64,000 nt of DNA from Mercurialis annua (Eukaryota; Streptophyta; Magnoliopsida; Malpighiales; Euphorbiaceae): assembly GCF_937616625.2 (NCBI RefSeq), contig NC_065571.1:16866501-16930500 (forward strand), given 5' to 3'. This document shows positions 58,790-64,000 of this stretch, piece by piece. Under the pieces are notes generated by a model that was given only the letters and a program-made list of their open reading frames with translations, ran no database searches and was not told the origin of the DNA. Within the stretch, counting starts at the first letter, position 1; each line of letters starts with the position of its first letter. Position numbers and translations under genes: made by a program.

Positions 58790-60892
58790 TGTTATTACTA
58801 TATTTTCTTTAGATAAGAAAATAATATCGATTATTGGTATCGATATTTGTTAAAATGAAAATTGGACGGAAAAGTAATAGAAATAAGTGTTATAGCTCAA
58901 ATTGGAAATTGAGCGTTTTTAACCGAAGATTATTAAAATAAATTATCGGAAATAAAATAATAAGTTATCAAGAAAGTATTATTCTTTTGGATATAAATAA
59001 TACGGAATTTAACAAGATCGAATGATTAAAGGATTAGTGGACTAAATTAGACGAAAGAAAATTTAAAAAGTTAAGTTTGAGGAGGTGGCAACTTCAAGGA
59101 CTAAAAGAGACATTTTGTCCACTTAATATCATCATCTACTGATGAATTTTCATTCATTAAACACATTATTTGCATCAAAGAAAAGAGTGAAGCCTGTAAC
59201 CCTTATTCTCCAAAATTCTTCAAAATTCAATCCTCCATAACTTTTTTGTTTCTCGACGAAATTGAATGAATCTTGCGGCTACGGAATGAGAAATGATTAC
59301 CTACAGATCTATGGCTTCAGTTCGAGGTAAAAAATTGAATTATTTGGTTGAGAATTGAGCTGAAAGTTTCGGTTTTGGTAGTGTTTTGGTTTTGGTTTGC
59401 GGATTTTTGCGTGTTGATGTTCATAGGGCTTTGGGAGCTATGATTATGGAATTTTGATGGTTGTTCATGGAGGAACTCATTCGGCCAAAGGGTTATCCCA
59501 TCAGACTTTCGGTCGTGAATTGATTGCATTGAGTGGAGTTTTGGTTAAGTTTGAAGTTGAATTTTCTGGTTTGGTGTTGAATTGATGCTGTCTATAACTG
59601 GAATTTTTCGAACTACTTAGAGATTTATTTTTGAGCTGGACATTTTATATGTTCTAGGTATATGAGTGTAGTTTGTGTATAAAAATATTCAGAATTCAGT
59701 ACTCTGATATTGAGATAAAAATTAAATTGCACCTAGTGCTCTGTTTGCAATTTGTGTAATGCTGCTGCTATAGGTTAATTATTTGAGAACCTTAAACACA
59801 TTAGTTTGGCATAATTTTTCGCATACACTTAGAAATATATGTTATATAAGTTCCATAAAATTTGCAGAGAAAAATATGACTATTTGATAGGTTAACTGAA
59901 TAAATATTTGGCTGTACTCGATGTAGGCAGCAGTGATGGTTAGGCTGATATGTATATTTGCATAGACAAGTGGAAAATGGTTTGAAATGAATAGAATAAG
60001 TTATTTAGAGATGCTTTGATTGAGGTGTCAGAATTATGTTAAGCTTATAGTTCGGTATCAATAGGTTAGTCTTGTTGCGTAATAAGTTTCGAATTGAATT
60101 GACAGTTTGCAGAAATGTCCTGCAAAATAGAAATATTGCAAGGGCAATATCTCGAGCTGTATAAGTCCAAATTAAGTTCCGTTTGTTGATAAATAAACTT
60201 AATTATGTTAACTATAAATGTTTAAGTTTAAGGTTTTTCTAATTCGAACTCTAAACTACTCATATAAGGCAGAATATTTTGGTGTGTAATCTGCCCTGCT
60301 GTTTCGGGTTAGCTCAAGGTCTTAACTTCCGAGCTAGTTTTCGGCACCTTTGGGTGTGCTTCTGTAATACCCCGTAAACTTAAAGGATTAAATTATTCCA
60401 CGTAAGGAATAATTTATAGGACCGGGAGAACGTAAATTAAATTTAAGGATAAATTTAATTTATAATATCTCCGGAAATATAAAATAGTTATAGAAGTTAA
60501 AATATAAAATTTGGATATTTATATTTTAACTAACGGGAATTAAGAAATGCTTATAAATTAAAATAAGATAATTTATAAGTCCCGTGTGAATATTTTTGGA
60601 GTCAATATTCACGAAATATTTTTAGAAAGTTACCCCTAAAATTTTATAGAATTTGGAGATAGAAATTTTATTAAGTGGGTCTAATTTAGCCCTAATAAGT
60701 CTTTAATGATTTATTAAAGATAAAATATAAGTCCCGTGTATATTTTTATTCTAATTACGAATTATGAAATTCGTGGTTAAAATTTCATAAAATTTGGAGT
60801 TCGTTGTCCGTTTTAGTTACGGACGAGTATTTAAGAATTTGGGTTAAAGTAACGCGTGAACACATAGGGACTAGTTTGGCTTTTAGCCAAAC

Positions 60893-60904
60893 TATATATA
60901 AAAA
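60893..60904 (+). promoter_or_regulatory. TATA box of the solo LTR
   Basis: TATATATAAAAA-like sequence after AGCCAAAC. The equivalent place in the LTRs at 24,712 and 29,067 also has TATATATAT, which supports a conserved core promoter. The start site would be about 30 bp downstream. Confidence 0.65.
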
Positions 60905-61122
60905 CATTTCAAATGAAATTTTTCATTGGCAACAGAAAACCTAAACTTAGGTTTTATAATACAGAGAACGGCGACGACGCACATGACGGTAGGTTCGACG
61001 ATTTCGATCCGATTTCTCGTTTCTAACTCAAATTTTTTCGGTAATCCATTAATAATCGAAGTTATAACCGTTATTTTGAATTTGGATATATAGAAAATGG
61101 ATTATATTCGAATATATAACAG

Positions 61123-61413
61123 TTGGCTTAAATTGCTAAAAAGGTGAAACGCTTGGTTTTGTTTTGTAACGTTTGAAAATGTTTGGCTTAAATTGCTAAA
61201 AAGATGAAACGCTTGGATTTGTTTCGTAACGTTTGTAAATGTTTGGCTTAAATTGCTAAAAAGGTAAAACGCTTGGATTTGTTTCGTAACGTTTGTAAAC
61301 ATTTGGCATAAATCGCTAAAAACGTGAAACATTTGGATTTGTTTCGTAACCTTTGTAAACGTTTGGCTTAAATCGCTAAAAAGGATAATCGTTTGGATTT
61401 GTTTCTTAACGTT
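61123..61413 (+). repeat. 60-bp minisatellite, about five units
   Basis: The unit TTGGCTTAAATTGCTAAAAA followed by a GAAACGCTTGGATTTGTTTC-like half repeats every 60 bp, at 61,123, 61,183, 61,243, 61,303 and 61,363, the last incomplete. The related LTRs at 23,839 and 28,529 lack the array at the corresponding place. Confidence 0.96.
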
Positions 61414-61495
61414 GATAGCGGAAATGGATAGATTAGTGTTTGTATTGGTGTTTAGGATCGAAAAGTGGCGAAAGCCCGGGAAATCGAGTTTCCCG

Positions 61496-61680
61496 GGACT
61501 GTGCACGACTGGTGCACGAACGTGCACTTATAGTGCACGAATGTGCACCAGCCATGGTGCACGACCGTGCACCAAGTGCACGATCATGCACTAGCCTGGG
61601 TGCACGAACGTGCACCCAAAGTGCACGAACGTGCACCAGGCAGCACGACCGTGCACAGGGTTGCACGATCGTGCTGCCAT
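61496..61680 (+). repeat. GTGCACGANCGTGCAC palindrome array
   Basis: Exact or one-mismatch copies of a 16-bp palindrome lie at 61,512-61,527, 61,533-61,548, 61,557-61,572, 61,576-61,591, about 61,600-61,616 and 61,621-61,636. Shorter GCACGACCGTGC and GCACGATCGTGC copies lie near 61,643 and 61,663. Spacing is 19-24 bp for most neighbours. It lies just downstream of the minisatellite. Confidence 0.96.
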
Positions 61681-64000
61681 GACTCGAAGGGGGGAGTGTA
61701 TTGGGGCTTTTCGCCCTAACTTTCGACGCAAGTAATTGTCGAACTATGGATGATTTAAATGGACTTTAAACCTTAAACCTGGACGTTCAAAGGATTAAAA
61801 GAACTTGGACAATTAAGGGAGTTCGATTAATTAAAACATAGAGATGTTTTAATTAGGTCCTCTATTAATCAAAAGTGATTAATAGTTAGAGGACTATGAG
61901 TTGATATCGAAAATGAGTATAGACTAGATATGTTATATGTTTAGTAATGTCAATAGAGAGTCTACTCTTTAGAGTTGGAATTCTTGTTTCAATTGTGTTT
62001 AACAATTGTTTTCTAACTAGATCCGACGAGCAAGCAAGCTACCGGACCAGGAGAGTAGAGGGTGAACGAGAACTGTTTTGTGGATAACGGTTTTGTGAGT
62101 TCGCATATTTACTTTTGAATATTGATGCCAAAACATTTATAACTAAAAATGTGTTTGAAATTGCATTGCATAGAGTCGATTTGAAACCAATATATAGATC
62201 CACTGGAACGTGCTCTCTATTGGGCAACAATAGAACTGTGTGATCACCGGTATTAATAAAACATTGCATTGCATACTAGTTGGGTTCTTTGGCCAGATGC
62301 TTGCAAAGCGGCCTAGACCTAACAGGTTATCCTGGGGAGCCAGTAATTCAATTTACGGCCCAGCAAACCTTACACAGAGATAAAATGATTGTGATAACGT
62401 GAGTTCACATTTCATCCTGTGTTAAACAAGAGAGCACGAACTGTGACATTAATCACAGTTAACCAAATGGGGTCTCTCTTAGGGTTTCATTTGGATCGGT
62501 TATTTGGCTGCACAAAGTGCGTTTACATGCGATTTCTGCTTTAATTAATATGCTTGAGTAACTATGTGAATTCACTCATATTTGACACCCGTTGATTTCC
62601 CTTTTCACAGGTAAATGATATTTTGACGTGACAAGACTTCCAATTCTTTCTCCGGAAGTTGTAACTAAATAAAGGTCACTCTAGAGCTGCAGAGTAGTTC
62701 TAGCTCCGAACAGTAGTTCAATTGTAAATGCTTAAACTCTGATATGAAACTACTGTCAGTATCATTTTGGGACCAAAGCATGTTTTTGTAAAAAGGGCTT
62801 TTGCCAGTTGTTTATAAGAAACCTGGTTTTGATAAAAGCTTTGTGATTAATTAATTGGCATGCTTAAACCAGTTACTTGATGTGATAACTGGTTTGCACC
62901 GCTGGCATTGTTTTCGGACAGGGTTGTGTCAAGGTGTGTGCAGTGTACACGTATTACCCTGAGTCCAGAAATGCAATTGCATGGTTTTGATTACACGTTT
63001 ATCTAAAGGTTTTCAGTTACTTTCGAAAAGAGATTGAGACCTTTTATGTCTTCAAAACGCGAAAAGTTTTTACTGTTTTTCCTAGGCTTGCTACCGGTTT
63101 CGGAAAAACCATTCCCATTCCCTAGCGCCGGTCTCGGCACGAGTTTCTAGGCGGAAATCGGGTCGTGACAGCTTCTTAGTCCGAGACCTAAACGAAAGTT
63201 GTAGACGATGTTCTGAAATTTAAGAATGTCGATTTCGTTTAGGGGTCGGACTAATTTAGTTGAGCATTTTGAATGCTGAAATAAAGTAGGAAATAGTTGC
63301 TTGATGAGTAAACTATACTTAGGAATTTTATTAATTAGTAATGCTATCGAATTTGCGTAGATCGGACGAGCGACCATCGATAAGGCTCCAGGAAAACGGA
63401 TCGACATATTGCCATGCTTATTTGAAGAATTTGGATAGAAAGTGGTGAGTACACTTTAAATTACTCGCTAATATTCGTAAAGCTATATGAATATTTTTAT
63501 GTTTAAATGTATGTTTTTTTTTAAATGTCTATGTATGTATGTTTTGAAAATGATATCTTATCATAATGAGTTATTATTTTGACAAAAAAACATAAATGTT
63601 AAAGTACCGGGGACGGGTAAAGTAAAATAACGTGAAGCGAACCAAATACAAATAAGAAAAGTATAGTACATTCCTATATGTACTAATAAATCGAATATCG
63701 AATAATATACAAGTATCTGATCAAATATGAATAAAGAAATATAGTACATTCATATGTACTATCAAACATAACAAATACTCATACGTGCGTGTGTTCTAGA
63801 TGTATGCTTGTAGATTGTCATGTGCATGCCATGGTTCATAAAAGACCAATACAACATAACGAAAAATACAAAATCAACTAGAAAACGTAAAATGAGAATT
63901 TTACTATGGTACACCCAATAATAAGAAATGAGATATAAGATTGAACTCGGTAGAATTATCCCGGGACCTGTATCTCATTCATTCTCGATAGTACTCGGGA

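Larger units (their letters stand above)
60363..63170 (+). mobile_element. Gypsy (Tekay/Del-like) solo LTR, 2,808 bp, exact 5-bp TSD
   Basis: It starts TGTAATACCCCG and ends CGGGTCGTGACA. Perfect direct repeats GCTTC lie on both sides (60,358-60,362 and 63,171-63,175). It aligns along its length with the LTRs of the element at 23,839. Shared blocks include CCACGTAAGGAATAATT near the start, CTAACTAGATCCGACG near 62,014 and CTAGCGCCGGTCTCG near the end. Internal sequence is absent, so recombination has removed the rest. Confidence 0.95.
58790..64000 (+). mobile_element. Gypsy-type LTR (E), interrupted and running off the window
   Basis: The sequence on both sides of the solo LTR at 60,363-63,170 reads as one LTR. 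The left part carries a leader-like segment; the right part has GATCGGACGAGCGACC and GTGGTGAGTACACTT landmarks. Then come GATATAAGATTGAACTCGG and CCCGGGACCTG, close to the equivalent part of LTR A at about 18,261. The start TGTTATTACTAT at 58,790 is a guess. Confidence 0.52.

Noticed and set aside
61102..61527. 141-codon minus-strand ORF with repeated peptide units
   Set aside because: A 60-bp minisatellite is a multiple of three, so it stays open by chance; it lies in a solo LTR.
61496..61680. CRISPR-like array
   Set aside because: The repeats are 16-bp palindromes separated by very short variable gaps in a plant LTR, and there is no cas gene.

Overview
The window looks like repeat-dense plant nuclear DNA. 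It is very AT-rich. It carries plant L1-type LINEs, Ty3/gypsy LTRs with a tRNA-iMet-type primer binding site, copia-type solo LTRs, Mutator-like DNA, many miniature inverted-repeat elements (MITEs) and a decayed plant-mobile-domain (PMD) gene. I see no intact host gene and no tRNA or rRNA gene. A eudicot is likely; I cannot name the species from sequence alone.

Layout. 1-3.8 kb: a minus-strand LINE whose ORF2 (endonuclease plus reverse transcriptase) is open and runs off the window; its ORF1 carries two in-frame stops. 4.1-10.4 kb: a run of inverted-repeat elements, including a Stowaway-like, a Tourist-like and two adjacent Mutator-type MITEs with exact 9-bp target duplications. 10.4-17.7 kb: a Mutator-like element (MULE) with a plus-strand Ulp1/C48-like protease pseudogene facing a minus-strand transposase pseudogene. 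The transposase is split by a 928-bp Mutator-type element (9-bp TSD) and by a copia-type solo LTR (5-bp TSD).

17.7-30.3 kb: nested gypsy LTRs. One old LTR (19,868-30,255) is split by a copia-like LTR and by a complete element that has two LTRs, PBS, gag and PPT but no pol (23,839-30,012). That element's 5' LTR carries its own 9-bp-TSD MITE. 30.6-38.9 kb: further MITEs, the PMD pseudogene and a 784-bp hAT-like element with an 8-bp TSD. 39.0-45.8 kb: a second gag-only gypsy remnant and an LTR on the opposite strand. 46.0-52.9 kb: a second, different LINE on the plus strand with a zinc-knuckle ORF1 and an EN-RT-RNase H ORF2, heavily decayed. 53.3-57.4 kb: MITEs, a palindrome cluster and a tandem array with ~185-bp spacing. 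58.8-64 kb: a gypsy LTR split by a 2,808-bp solo LTR with a perfect GCTTC duplication; the solo LTR contains a 60-bp minisatellite and an array of short palindromes.

The strongest unexplained signal is that gypsy LTRs of several subfamilies carry short palindrome clusters downstream of their TATA boxes, each cluster built on a different core sequence. Also worth attention are the MULE/Ulp1-like pair, the gag-only elements, and a group of 9-bp-TSD elements with GGC termini. The stops in the gag and LINE ORF1 pseudogenes are mostly those expected from C-to-T change at CG and CAG sites, in keeping with long-methylated DNA.
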